DNA of 64,000 nt from NCBI RefSeq assembly GCF_000718555.1, contig NZ_JOAN01000016.1, forward strand, positions 1-64,000, read 5' to 3'. Positions 19,545-28,357 of the stretch are shown here, piece after piece; the stretch's first letter is position 1, and every line of letters begins with the position of its first letter. Below the pieces are notes generated by a model that did not search any database, was not told the origin of the DNA, and worked only from the letters and a program-made list of their open reading frames with translations. The position numbers and the translations under genes were made by a program. Source of the stretch: Micromonospora chokoriensis (lineage in GTDB: Bacteria; Actinomycetota; Actinomycetes; Mycobacteriales; Micromonosporaceae).

Positions 19545-20497
19545 CCACCACCGTGCCAGGCCCCGGCCGCTCCCCCACCCGGGATCGGCCGGCACCACCC
19601 CGACGCCGACCGCTGACGCTGCGCCGCCGCGAATCCCGGGCCGGGCTCGCGCTCGTCGCACCGACCCTGCTCGTCACCATCGCGGTCATCGGCATCCCGA
19701 TCGTGTGGACCGTGGTGCTCGCCTTCCAACGGGTCCGGCTCGCCACGCTGCGCAAGACCGGCCTGTTCGGCGAGTTCACCATGGACAACATCGACCGGGT
19801 GCTGCACACCCCCGGCTTCGCCGAGACGCTGTGGGTCACGCTCATCTACAGCATCGGCGGCACCGTCGGGTCGATCCTGCTCGGTCTGGTGGCCGCCCTG
19901 GTCGTCCGCCGACCGTTCCGGGGCCGCACCCTGGTCCGGGCGTCCATGCTGCTGCCGTACGTGGCACCGGTGGTCGCGGTGACGTTCGTCTGGCAGGTGA
20001 TGCTCGACCCGCAGCTCGGCATCGTCAACGCATGGGGTCAACGCCTGCTCGGCTGGGACACGCCGGTGCCGTTCCTCACCCAGGAGTCGACCGCGCTGGC
20101 TACGGTGATCGTCTTCGAGGCGTGGCGGTACTTCCCGTTCGCGTTCCTGTTCCTGCTGGCCCGGCTCCAGGCGGTGCCCGGTGAGTTGGAGGAGGCCGCC
20201 CGCGTCGACGGCGCCACCCCCACCCAGCGGTTCCGGCACATCCTGCTGCCGCAACTACTGCCGGTGATCGCCCTGCTGGGCGTGCTGCGCTTCATCATGA
20301 CGTTCAACAAGTTCGACGACGTCTACCTGCTCACCGGCGGTGCGGCCGGCACCGAGGTGGTCAGCGTGCGGGTTTACGAGTTCCTCACCGCCCGTACCGA
20401 CATCGGGGCCGCGGCCGCGCAGGCGGTCGTGCTGGCCGTGGTGCTCATCGTGTTCGTGCTGATCTATCTGCGCTTCTTCGGACGGAGGGTGGGCTGA
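19541..20497 (+). CDS. Sugar ABC transporter permease (MalF-like)
   Basis: A 318-residue inner-membrane subunit with six predicted helices and the EAA loop E-A-A-R-V-D-G-A-T-P-T-Q-R-F near 224. The most upstream supported start is TTG at 19541, which overlaps the preceding TGA (TTGA); a GTG four codons later is possible. It partners with the next permease. No ATPase gene accompanies the operon, as is common in actinomycetes, where a shared MsiK-type ATPase energises several importers. Confidence 0.9.
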   Translation: MTTTVPGPGRSPTRDRPAPPRRRPLTLRRRESRAGLALVAPTLLVTIAVIGIPIVWTVVLAFQRVRLATLRKTGLFGEFTMDNIDRVLHTPGFAETLWVTLIYSIGGTVGSILLGLVAALVVRRPFRGRTLVRASMLLPYVAPVVAVTFVWQVMLDPQLGIVNAWGQRLLGWDTPVPFLTQESTALATVIVFEAWRYFPFAFLFLLARLQAVPGELEEAARVDGATPTQRFRHILLPQLLPVIALLGVLRFIMTFNKFDDVYLLTGGAAGTEVVSVRVYEFLTARTDIGAAAAQAVVLAVVLIVFVLIYLRFFGRRVG

Positions 20498-21363
20498 TGG
20501 ACCGGGACATGGTCGAGACGGTGAGCCTGCGTTGGCTGCGCCGCCTGGTGATCGCCGTGTTCCTGCTGATCACCGTCTTCCCCTTCTACTACATGCTGGT
20601 GCTCTCGGTGCGCCCCATCGAGCGGCTGCTGCTCGACCCCGGCGCGTTGGTGGTCGGCTTCGGTGAGCTGACCGTGGCCACGTACGCCGAGGTGTTGAAG
20701 GCCACCGACGACGGTGGCCAGGGTTTCCTCACCTTCATCCGCAACAGCGGAATGGTCGCCGTCGCGGCGACCGTGCTCACCCTCCTGGTCGCGATCCCCG
20801 GCGCGTACGCGGTGGCCCGGCTGCGGTTCTTCGGCCGGCGGCAGGTGGACTTCCTGTTCCTGGCGGTCTACCTGTTCCCGTCGATCGTCATCGCGATCCC
20901 GCTGTTCGTGGTCTTCACCCGGGCCGGGCTGCGCGGCTCACTGTTCGGTCTGGTGCTGGTCTACATCTCGCAGACGTTGCCGGTGTCGGTCTACATGCTG
21001 AAGAACTACTTCGAGACCATCCCGGTCAGTCTGGAGGAATCCGCCGCCATCGACGGCGCCGGCCGACTCGGCATCATCCGGCGCGTCAGCCTGCCCCTCG
21101 CGATGCCGTCGATCATGGCGGTCGCGCTCTACGACTTCATGATCGCCTGGAACGAGTTCCTCTTCGCGCTGCTGTTCCTGGTCGACAAGCCCGACCGGTG
21201 GACGGTGTCACTGGGGCTGTCCCTGCTCGCCGACGGCGTGGAGGTGCCCAAGACGGTGCTGATGGCCGGGTCGGTCGTCCTCACCCTGCCCATCGTGATC
21301 CTCTTCTTCGCCAGCGAACGACTCCTCACCGAGGGGCTGACCAGCGGGGCCGAGAAGGGTTGA
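20497..21363 (+). CDS. Sugar ABC transporter permease (MalG-like)
   Basis: A 288-residue inner-membrane protein with six helices and the EAA loop E-E-S-A-A-I-D-G-A-G-R-L-G near 178. Its ATG overlaps the stop codon of the first permease (ATGA), indicating translational coupling. Together with the lipoprotein it imports a carbohydrate probably processed by the divergent glycosidase, isomerase and dehydrogenase. Confidence 0.9.
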   Translation: MDRDMVETVSLRWLRRLVIAVFLLITVFPFYYMLVLSVRPIERLLLDPGALVVGFGELTVATYAEVLKATDDGGQGFLTFIRNSGMVAVAATVLTLLVAIPGAYAVARLRFFGRRQVDFLFLAVYLFPSIVIAIPLFVVFTRAGLRGSLFGLVLVYISQTLPVSVYMLKNYFETIPVSLEESAAIDGAGRLGIIRRVSLPLAMPSIMAVALYDFMIAWNEFLFALLFLVDKPDRWTVSLGLSLLADGVEVPKTVLMAGSVVLTLPIVILFFASERLLTEGLTSGAEKG

Positions 21364-21370
21364 GTGGATT

Positions 21371-21406
21371 GGCGTCACAGTCCGGATACGCTCGGGCTGT
21401 GACGCC
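21371..21406 (+). terminator. Terminator of the ABC transporter operon
   Basis: GGCGTCACAG (21371-21380) and CTGTGACGCC (21397-21406) are perfectly complementary with a 16-base loop, seven bases after the last permease stop. There is no T-run, which is usual in actinomycetes. Confidence 0.65.
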
Positions 21407-21475
21407 TCCCACAATCACCGTCATGTCCGTACCATCGGCACGTCCTTATTCCGGCACATCTGAGGGAGCCGGCGC

Positions 21476-22090
21476 ATGAGTCAGGCACGACGGAATCGCC
21501 CGACCGAAACGGACGGCGAGGACTACACCGACCGGCTACAACGCCTCGGTGGTGCCCGGTGGAAGCAGGTGCTCGACGTGCAGGCGCCGTACCGGCGGAA
21601 TCTGCGCCAGCTCAATCTGGGCAACACCCTCGACGTCGGCTCCGGCCTGGGTCGCAACCTCGCCAACCTGGACGGCAACGGCGTCGGCGTCGACCACAAC
21701 CCGACCTCGGTCGCGCACTCACGGGCCGCCGGGTTCGAGGCCTACACGGTGGACGAGTTCAAAGACAGCCCGCACGCCCGGCCTGGCGCGTTCGACTCGC
21801 TGCTCGCCGCGCACCTGCTGGAGCACCTGCCGGCCGACGAGGCACGCGACGTCATCTCGTCCTACCTGCCGTACGTGCGCTCGGGTGGGCAGGCCGTGTT
21901 CATCACCCCGCAGGAACGCGGGTACGCCAGTGACGCCTCACACGTCCGGTTCGTCGGCTTCGAGGAGGCGGCGCAGACCTGTCAAGAGCTGGGTCTGACC
22001 GTCACCAAGCAGTACTCGTTCCCGTTCGCCCGGCCGCTCGGGAAGGTGTTCACCTACAACGAGTTCATCACGGTGGCCCGGCTGCCCTGA
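21476..22090 (+). CDS. Class I SAM-dependent methyltransferase
   Basis: A 204-residue methyltransferase. Motif I L-D-V-G-S-G-L-G-R-N is at about 52-61, the acidic end of strand 2 is G-V-D-H-N-P, and H-L-L-E-H-L-P is the motif found in many small-molecule and glycolipid methyltransferases. Charged N terminus, no membrane segment; GAGGGAG lies upstream of the ATG. The substrate is unknown. A second methyltransferase gene follows after 56 bases. Confidence 0.8.
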   Translation: MSQARRNRPTETDGEDYTDRLQRLGGARWKQVLDVQAPYRRNLRQLNLGNTLDVGSGLGRNLANLDGNGVGVDHNPTSVAHSRAAGFEAYTVDEFKDSPHARPGAFDSLLAAHLLEHLPADEARDVISSYLPYVRSGGQAVFITPQERGYASDASHVRFVGFEEAAQTCQELGLTVTKQYSFPFARPLGKVFTYNEFITVARLP

Positions 22091-22146
22091 TCCCGGCTGT
22101 CCCGGGTCGCCCGCCCAGCCCCCACCGGCCCGGTTACGGTGGCCAC

Positions 22147-22752
22147 ATGGCCAACCCGACCCGCTGGGCGACCGACACCGGTCCCGAGCACTCACAGTGG
22201 TATATCGACCGGTTCCGCAAGCTCGTGGCCGAGGGTGCGGACCTGGCCGGCGAGGCCCGACTGGTGGACGCGCTGGTCGCGCCCGGCTCACGGATCCTCG
22301 ACGCCGGCAGCGGCACCGGCCGCGTCGGTGCCGCGCTGGCCGAGCGGGGGCACACGGTGGTCGGGGTGGACGCCGACCCCGCCCTGGTGGCCGCCGCCCG
22401 CGCCGACTACCCCGGCCCGACGTGGCTGGTCGCCGACCTCGCCGAGTTGGATCTTCCAGCGCTGGGTGAGGCGGAGCCGTTCGACGCCGCGGTGCTGGCC
22501 GGCAACGTGCTCGCCTTCGTCGCCGTCGGCACCGAACCGGAGGTGTTGCGACGGGTGGCCGCACACCTGCGGCCCGACGGCGTGCTGACCGTGGGCTTCG
22601 GCACCGAGCGCGGTTACCCGCTGACCGCGTTCGACGCCGACGCGGTGACCGCCGGGCTGCGCGTGGAGCAACGCTTCGCCACCTGGGACCTGCGCCCGTG
22701 GCGCGACGACGCCCCGTTCGCGGTCAGCGTCCTGCGCCGCCCGGCGGACTGA
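22147..22752 (+). CDS. Class I SAM-dependent methyltransferase
   Basis: A 201-residue methyltransferase with motif I I-L-D-A-G-S-G-T-G-R-V-G near 49-60 and G-V-D-A-D-P at the end of strand 2. It is unrelated at the sequence level to the preceding methyltransferase beyond the fold. Short N-terminal helix with W-Y-I-D-R-F that is common in actinobacterial members. Substrate unknown. Converges on the EccB gene. Confidence 0.8.
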   Translation: MANPTRWATDTGPEHSQWYIDRFRKLVAEGADLAGEARLVDALVAPGSRILDAGSGTGRVGAALAERGHTVVGVDADPALVAAARADYPGPTWLVADLAELDLPALGEAEPFDAAVLAGNVLAFVAVGTEPEVLRRVAAHLRPDGVLTVGFGTERGYPLTAFDADAVTAGLRVEQRFATWDLRPWRDDAPFAVSVLRRPAD

Positions 22753-22773
22753 CCCCGGCGGGGCCGCGTCCCC

Positions 22774-24159
22774 TCAGTCCAGGGCGGCGACAGCCCGGGC
22801 GGCGGCCGGGTCCAGGGTGGCCCCGGCGGGCACCAGGCTGACCAGCCCGGCCGGCAGCCGCACCGGGCGCACGTCGCGGTAGCCGAGCATCGCGAGCACC
22901 TCCCGGTCCGCCAGCACGTACCGTCGGCCCAGGTCGGTGACGACGGAGACCGCTCCGCCGGTCGCGCCGGGCGCCGCAGCGGCCTCGACCACCGCGCCGC
23001 GACCCGGCTCCACCACGACGTGGTCGGCCAGCACCGCGCCGCCGGTCGGCGCGGTGCGTGGCGCGGCCGTCAGGTCCCGCAGTGGTACGCCCCAACGCAC
23101 CTCGCCAACCCCGCCGTCGTCGGCGACGCGGGTACAGAGCGCCCCGTCGTTGCCGGCCGCGAGCCGGGGCGGGGTCGGCGGCGGGGCGTTCGGGCCGGTC
23201 GGGGCGAGATCGGGCACCGTGGGCAGCGCGGCGAACCGGCCCAACGTCATCGGCACCGGCTCGCCCTGCCCGGTGCGGGCCAGCAACAGCCCCGCCTGCA
23301 ACTCGGTGATGCCAGCCAGGCCGGCATCGAGGGCCACCGCGTACTGCCGGCCGCCCCCGGAGTTGCTCACCAGGTAGACCATGCCAATCGTGGCACCCGG
23401 CACCCGAGTCGCGGGCCGGCCCAGCGCGGGCAGGTCGAGCGGGGCGAGGTCGGTGCCGGCGGGCAACGAGTTGAGCAGTGCCGGCGCCACCGGCACCGCC
23501 TGGGCCCGGGTGGTGGCGAGCGCCGCCAGCACCCTGCTGGGATCGCGGACCAGGTAGCGCCGCTGGTGCCAGACCAGGTGCAGCCCGCCGTCGGGGTGGC
23601 GCAACAGCAGCGCGTCGTCGCCGAGCGGCCGGCCGCCGTGGGGCTCGGTGCCGATCAGCAGCGCGGAGCGGGGCGCTTCGACGCGCGCGCCGGCCGGGAC
23701 CGTCGAGCAGACGGTCCACGCCGCAGTGGCCAGCCGGCCGGGGGCGGGCAGCGAGTCGGGGGCGTCGGCGATGCCCAACGGCAGGCCGCGCGGCACTCCG
23801 TCGATCGTGCGTCGGGACACCAGCACGGTCTTCGACCGGTCCGCGCCGACGATGAGCAGCGCCGAGGCGTAGTTGAGCACCGGATGCAGCTTCTGCTCGC
23901 GATAGACGAACCGGGCGCCGGACTCCTTTTCCACGATCACCGCGCCAGGGTCCCGCCACCCCTTGCCGCCACCGGCGAACAGGCCGTATAGGGCGAAACC
24001 ACCGAGCCCGATCGCCGCGACCAGGACGCTGGCCAGGCCAGCGCCGGCCAACCGCCGAAACGGTGACTGCGCGGGATCGGTCTCCCGCATGACCAGGGCG
24101 GCGACTGCCCGCTGGACGCTGAACTGGTAGGAGTGCAGCTGGTCCTGCCGCGATGGCAT
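22774..24159 (-). CDS. eccB: Type VII secretion protein EccB
   Basis: A 461-residue core component of ESX/type VII secretion. The short cytoplasmic N terminus carries the family signature R-Q-D-Q-L-H-S-Y-Q-F and R-R-A-V/R-A-A-L-V, followed by one transmembrane helix (about 42-65) and a large outer domain with repeated bilobed elements; relatives have ATPase-like activity in the membrane complex. The ATG at 24159 has GGAGG upstream. No other ecc, esx or mycosin gene is in the window, so this copy is separated from its usual neighbours. Confidence 0.85.
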   Translation of the reverse strand: MPSRQDQLHSYQFSVQRAVAALVMRETDPAQSPFRRLAGAGLASVLVAAIGLGGFALYGLFAGGGKGWRDPGAVIVEKESGARFVYREQKLHPVLNYASALLIVGADRSKTVLVSRRTIDGVPRGLPLGIADAPDSLPAPGRLATAAWTVCSTVPAGARVEAPRSALLIGTEPHGGRPLGDDALLLRHPDGGLHLVWHQRRYLVRDPSRVLAALATTRAQAVPVAPALLNSLPAGTDLAPLDLPALGRPATRVPGATIGMVYLVSNSGGGRQYAVALDAGLAGITELQAGLLLARTGQGEPVPMTLGRFAALPTVPDLAPTGPNAPPPTPPRLAAGNDGALCTRVADDGGVGEVRWGVPLRDLTAAPRTAPTGGAVLADHVVVEPGRGAVVEAAAAPGATGGAVSVVTDLGRRYVLADREVLAMLGYRDVRPVRLPAGLVSLVPAGATLDPAAARAVAALD

Positions 24160-24288
24160 GCGTCCCCTCCGGTGGATTGGCCGGGCACAGGATATGCGCT
24201 CCGTCGACCTCCCGCAGACCCTGCGTGGCCGTCCGTCACGGGGCAACCGGTACCATCCGTGGACGAATCCGGCGGCGAGAGGGCACCC

Positions 24289-25008
24289 GTGGGCGCGCGT
24301 TTCGAAGAGCTGGCCTGGCGGGAGACTCCGATCGGCGCGATCAGCCTGCGCCGACGTCGGGACCCGGCACTCCAGGTCGAGGTGTACGAGGTCAAGCTCG
24401 ACGACGAGTACCTGATGTCCAGCCTCTTCCCGGTCGCGGAGATCGAGCTGGCTCGGCTCGGTCTCGCCGAGGTGCCCGGTGACTCGCTGGACGTGGTCGT
24501 CGGCGGTCTCGGGTTGGGCTACACCGCCTGCGCGGCGCTGGGCGATCCACGGGTGCGCTCACTGCTCGTGGTGGAGGCGATCGAGGACGTGATCGACTGG
24601 CACCAGCGAGGGCTGCTGCCGTTCGCGGCGGGGCTCGCCGAGGACCCCCGGACCCGGTTCGTGCAGGCCGACTTCTTCGCGGCGGTGGCCGGTGACACCG
24701 GTTTCGACGCCGAGGTGCCCGGTCGGCGGTTCGACGCCGTGCTGCTCGACGTCGACCACTCCCCGCGCAACGTGCTGCACCCGAGCCACGCGGCGTTCTA
24801 TCCGCCGGCTGGGTTGCGCCGCCTGGCCGCCCTGCTGCGCCCGGAGGGCGTCTTCGCGCTCTGGTCGGACGACCCGCCGGACGCCGAGTTCACCGCGGCG
24901 CTCACCGAGGTGTTCGTGGACGTGCGGGCGCACGTCGTGCCGTTCGCCAACCCGCTGACCGGCGGCGAGTCGGCCAACACCGTCTACGTGGCACGCGCTG
25001 GCGGCTGA
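24289..25008 (+). CDS. Spermidine-synthase-like methyltransferase fold protein
   Basis: A 239-residue protein with the polyamine synthase/SAM-methyltransferase fold: V-V-V-G-G-L-G-L-G-Y-T as motif I, V-V-E-A-I-E as the acidic strand 2 end, and A-V-L-L-D-V-D-H-S-P-R near residue 150. The aminopropyltransferase D-x-x-x-P-x gate-keeper motif is not standard, so it is not a confident spermidine synthase. The GTG at 24289 is preceded by GAGAGGG and was chosen over the ATG 156 bases upstream, which overlaps the EccB start. Confidence 0.75.
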   Translation: MGARFEELAWRETPIGAISLRRRRDPALQVEVYEVKLDDEYLMSSLFPVAEIELARLGLAEVPGDSLDVVVGGLGLGYTACAALGDPRVRSLLVVEAIEDVIDWHQRGLLPFAAGLAEDPRTRFVQADFFAAVAGDTGFDAEVPGRRFDAVLLDVDHSPRNVLHPSHAAFYPPAGLRRLAALLRPEGVFALWSDDPPDAEFTAALTEVFVDVRAHVVPFANPLTGGESANTVYVARAGG

Positions 25009-25098
25009 TCGACTCGGGTGTCGGGCATGGTGTCGGCCGGACTGGGAATCTGAACCCGGGCCCGCCGCACCAGGCGCGGCCGGCTACGGGAGGTCGAG

Positions 25099-25275
25099 AT
25101 GCGTGCACTGCTCTGGGTCGTCGGCGTGGTCGCCGGTGTGCTGATTCTGCTCGGGTTGATCCTCGAGGCGGTCCGCTGGCTGATCATCATCGGTCTGATC
25201 GCACTGGTGATCGTGATCATCTTGGGCGTCGTCAAGGGGCGGCAGGCCATGAGCCACCAGTCCCGCCGACGGTGA
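25099..25275 (+). CDS. Small 58-residue membrane protein
   Basis: Short frame with two adjacent hydrophobic segments (about residues 3-23 and 27-46) separated by E-A-V-R-W and ending in a basic tail Q-S-R-R-R. GGGAGG is six bases upstream of the ATG and codon third positions are GC-biased. A likely real but unnamed inner-membrane hairpin protein with cytoplasmic C terminus. Confidence 0.75.
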   Translation: MRALLWVVGVVAGVLILLGLILEAVRWLIIIGLIALVIVIILGVVKGRQAMSHQSRRR

Positions 25276-25279
25276 CGGG

Positions 25280-27082
25280 TCAGAACCAGTCCGGACGCAT
25301 GTCGAGGGTCGTCCGGTCCCGGCTTTCCAGCAGGTCGAACTGCGGGCCGGTCCGGGGCAGCTCGACCGTGAAGAAGTAGCGGGCGGCCTGCCGCTTGCCG
25401 GCGTGGAACGCGTCGCCGGCCCCCTCCGGCGGCAGCGCCAGCACCTGCTCCAACCACATCCAGGCGATCACCACGTGCCCGACGGCCTCCAGGTAGGCGC
25501 TGGCGTTGGCCAACGCGAGCACCGGGTCGCCGTCGGCCCACACTCGACGGGTGACCGCGGTGACCCGGTCCACCGCGGCGGCCAGCCGGCCCGCCAGGTC
25601 GGCCGCCTCTCCCCCGGCCTGCCGGGCCCGCTCGACCGTGTCGCCGATCGTCGCGGTCAGCAGGGCGAGGCCAGCGCCACCCTGCATGGTCACCTTGCGC
25701 CCCAGCAGGTCCAGTGCCTGGATGCCGTGGGTGCCCTCGTGGATCGGGTTGAGCCGGTTGTCCCGGTAGTGCTGCTCCACGTCGTGGTCGCGGGTGTAGC
25801 CGGCGCCTCCGAGCACCTGGATCGCGAGGTCGTTGGCGGTGAGGCACCACTGCGACGGCCAACTCTTGGTGATCGGGGTGAGCACGTCCAGCAACAGGTG
25901 CGCGCGCTCGCGGTCGGCGTCGGCCGGGGCGGTCTTCTGCTCGTCGAGCAGCCGCGCGCAGTAGAGCACCAGCGCCAGTGCCCCCTCCACGTAGCTCTTC
26001 TGCGCCAGCAGCATCCGTCGTACGTCGGGGTGGTCGATGATCGGCACCTGCGCGGCGGCCGGGTCCTTCGCGCCGACCGGCCGGCCCTGCGGCCGCTCCC
26101 TCGCGTACGCCAGGCTCTTGAGGTAGCCGGTGTAACCCAGCGCGGTGGCGCCCGCCCCGACCCCGATCCGGGCCTCGTTCATCATGTGGAACATCTGGGC
26201 CAGACCCTGGTGCGGTGCGCCGACCAGGTGGCCGACCGCTCCGGCGCGGCCCGCCGGGGTGTGCCCGCCGTCGCCGAAGCTGAGCAGGGTGTTTGTGGTG
26301 CCCCGGAAGCCCATCTTGTGGTTGAGCCCGGCCAACACCACGTCGTTGCGGTCACCGAGCGACCCGTCCGGGCCGACGAGCACCTTGGGCACGATGAACA
26401 GCGAGATGCCCTTGACCCCGGGCGGCGCGCCAGGGATCCGCGCCAGCACCAGGTGGACGATGTTCTCGGCCAACTCGTGGTCGCCGCCAGAGATCCACAT
26501 CTTGGTGCCGAAGAGCCGGTATGTGCCGTCCGCCTGCGGCTCGGCGCGGGTGGTGATGTCGGCAAGTGAGCTGCCGGCGTGCGGCTCGGACAGGCACATG
26601 GTGCCGAAGAACCGGCCATCCAGCATGGGCCGGACGTAGGTGTCCACCTGCTCGGGGCTGCCGTGCGCCAACAGCAGGTTGGCGTTGCCCAGGGTGAGGA
26701 ACGGGTACGCCGACGTGGCCACGTTGGCGGCCTGGAACCAGGTGAAGCAGGCCGCCGCGACGGCGTGCGGCAATTGCAGGCCACCGACCGTGGCGTCCAG
26801 CCCGGCGGTGAGCAGGCCCGTCTCGGCGAAGCTGTCCAACGCCGCGCGGACCTGTGGGATCAGCCGCACCCGCCGCCCGTCGAAGGTGGGCTCGGTGAGG
26901 TCGGCGGCACGGTTGTGCGGGGCGAACTGCTCGGTGGCCACCCGCTCGGCGAGGTCAAGGGCGTCGTCGAAGGTCTCCCGGGAGTGCTCGGCATAGCGGG
27001 GACGCTCGACGAGGTCGGACACCCGCAGCCACTCGTGCAGCAGGAAGTCGAGGTCACGGCGGGAGAGCAGGGTGGACGGCAC
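25280..27082 (-). CDS. Acyl-CoA dehydrogenase (FadE5-like, long form)
   Basis: A 600-residue flavin acyl-CoA dehydrogenase; the extra C-terminal helical domain makes it the long form. L-S-E-P-H-A-G-S-S near 164 and K-M-W-I-S-G-G-D-H near 190 line the FAD/acyl site, and the catalytic base lies in Q-V-L-G-G-A-G-Y-T-R-D followed by the I-H-E-G-T-H-G-I-Q-A motif. GTG at 27082 has GAGGAG upstream; the additional 96 codons upstream are not protein-like. Role: beta-oxidation of fatty acyl-CoA. Confidence 0.9.
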   Translation of the reverse strand: MPSTLLSRRDLDFLLHEWLRVSDLVERPRYAEHSRETFDDALDLAERVATEQFAPHNRAADLTEPTFDGRRVRLIPQVRAALDSFAETGLLTAGLDATVGGLQLPHAVAAACFTWFQAANVATSAYPFLTLGNANLLLAHGSPEQVDTYVRPMLDGRFFGTMCLSEPHAGSSLADITTRAEPQADGTYRLFGTKMWISGGDHELAENIVHLVLARIPGAPPGVKGISLFIVPKVLVGPDGSLGDRNDVVLAGLNHKMGFRGTTNTLLSFGDGGHTPAGRAGAVGHLVGAPHQGLAQMFHMMNEARIGVGAGATALGYTGYLKSLAYARERPQGRPVGAKDPAAAQVPIIDHPDVRRMLLAQKSYVEGALALVLYCARLLDEQKTAPADADRERAHLLLDVLTPITKSWPSQWCLTANDLAIQVLGGAGYTRDHDVEQHYRDNRLNPIHEGTHGIQALDLLGRKVTMQGGAGLALLTATIGDTVERARQAGGEAADLAGRLAAAVDRVTAVTRRVWADGDPVLALANASAYLEAVGHVVIAWMWLEQVLALPPEGAGDAFHAGKRQAARYFFTVELPRTGPQFDLLESRDRTTLDMRPDWF

Positions 27083-27237
27083 GGCACTCCTCAAGCGGGC
27101 ACGGGGGTGGGTCGAGCCGGGACGACGGCCCACGGTCGCCCCGGCCCATCCTGGCCGATCGACGGGGCGCACACCACCGGCCCGGGCGGCGTCGCCTGAG
27201 CGGAACTTGTCACACCGACCGAATAGCGTCGTTGCCC

Positions 27238-27660
27238 GTGACCGCACCCGGAGATGTCCCACCCGAGGTCCTCGACCGGCTGCGGCCGATCTGCCTCGGT
27301 CTGCCGGAGACCTACGAGGAGCCCGCCTGGGTAGGCACCCGCTGGCGGATCCGCAAACGCACCTTCGCACACGTGCTCACCGTCGACCCCGACCGCCAGG
27401 CGGTCCACGCGCGGGCCGCCGCGCTCGACGAGCCCGCCTGCCTGCTGAACTTCCGCTCACCCCTCGACGAGATCGCCGGGCTCCTCGCCGGCGGGCGCCC
27501 CTTCTACAAGCCGGATTGGAGCCCGAACGTGATGGGCATGATCCTCGACGGCGACACCGACTGGGACGAGGTGGGCGAGCTGCTCACCGAGAGCTACCGC
27601 GTGCTGGCGCCGAAGCGGCTCGCCGCCCAGGTCGGCCCCCCGGCCCCGCCGGCCGGCTGA
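27238..27660 (+). CDS. MmcQ/YjbR family protein
   Basis: A 140-residue protein of the MmcQ/YjbR/CyaY-like fold: L-G-L-P-E-T-Y-E-E at the N terminus, then R-I-R-K-R-T-F-A-H-V-L and a C-terminal helix with S-Y-R-V-L-A-P-K. Members are possible DNA-binding or nucleotide-related proteins of unknown role. GTG at 27238 or TTG two codons earlier could be the start. Confidence 0.75.
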   Translation: MTAPGDVPPEVLDRLRPICLGLPETYEEPAWVGTRWRIRKRTFAHVLTVDPDRQAVHARAAALDEPACLLNFRSPLDEIAGLLAGGRPFYKPDWSPNVMGMILDGDTDWDEVGELLTESYRVLAPKRLAAQVGPPAPPAG

Positions 27661-27718
27661 GCGCTCTGGGTACGAAATCCGGTGGAGGGGGTGCGGTCCG
27701 AGGGGTGAAGATCGCAGT

Positions 27719-28318
27719 GTGTCCGTTCCCGCTCGTCAGATCCGTGCTCACCACTCGACCGACACGATCACCGTGTACCAGGCGTACCCACCGGAGATCG
27801 CGCTGCCGGCGGTGGCCGCCGGTCGCTTCGTGGCCCCCTTCAAGCGTGACCGGATGACCTGGATCAAGCCGTCCTTTCTCTGGATGATGTACCGCTGCGG
27901 CTGGGCCATCAAGCCCGGGCAGGAGCGCGTGCTGTCCATCGACATCACGCGGGAGGGCTTCGAGTGGGCGCTGTCGCAGGCCTGTCTGAGTCACTACGAC
28001 CGGAGCCTGCACAGCGACCGGGCGACGTGGTCGCGACAACTCAAGGCCAGCCCGGTACGGGTGCAGTGGGATCCGGAACGGACGCTGCACCTGAGCGCGC
28101 TGCCGTACCGGTCGTTGCAGGTCGGCTTGTCCGGCGAGGCGGTGGCCCGGTACGTCGAAAACTGGATCGTCGCCATCCGGGACGTCACTCCCACCGTGCA
28201 CCGGGTGCGGGACCTGGTACGGGCCAATGACCTGCGCGCAGCGACAGATCACCTGCCGGTCGAACGCGTCTACCCTCTGCCGGCGCAGATCGCGGCCCGC
28301 CTCGACGCTAGCTCGTGA
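27719..28318 (+). CDS. DUF4291 domain protein
   Basis: A 199-residue protein matching DUF4291: I-T-V-Y-Q-A-Y near the N terminus, the R-D-R-M-T-W-I-K-P-S-F-L-W-M-M-Y-R block near 43-59, and V-Q-W-D-P-E-R near 120. The function of this widely spread family is unknown. GTG start at 27719. Confidence 0.85.
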   Translation: MSVPARQIRAHHSTDTITVYQAYPPEIALPAVAAGRFVAPFKRDRMTWIKPSFLWMMYRCGWAIKPGQERVLSIDITREGFEWALSQACLSHYDRSLHSDRATWSRQLKASPVRVQWDPERTLHLSALPYRSLQVGLSGEAVARYVENWIVAIRDVTPTVHRVRDLVRANDLRAATDHLPVERVYPLPAQIAARLDASS

Positions 28319-28357
28319 CCGGCCGACCTGTCGGAGGGCGGCGTTAGGCTCCCGGCC

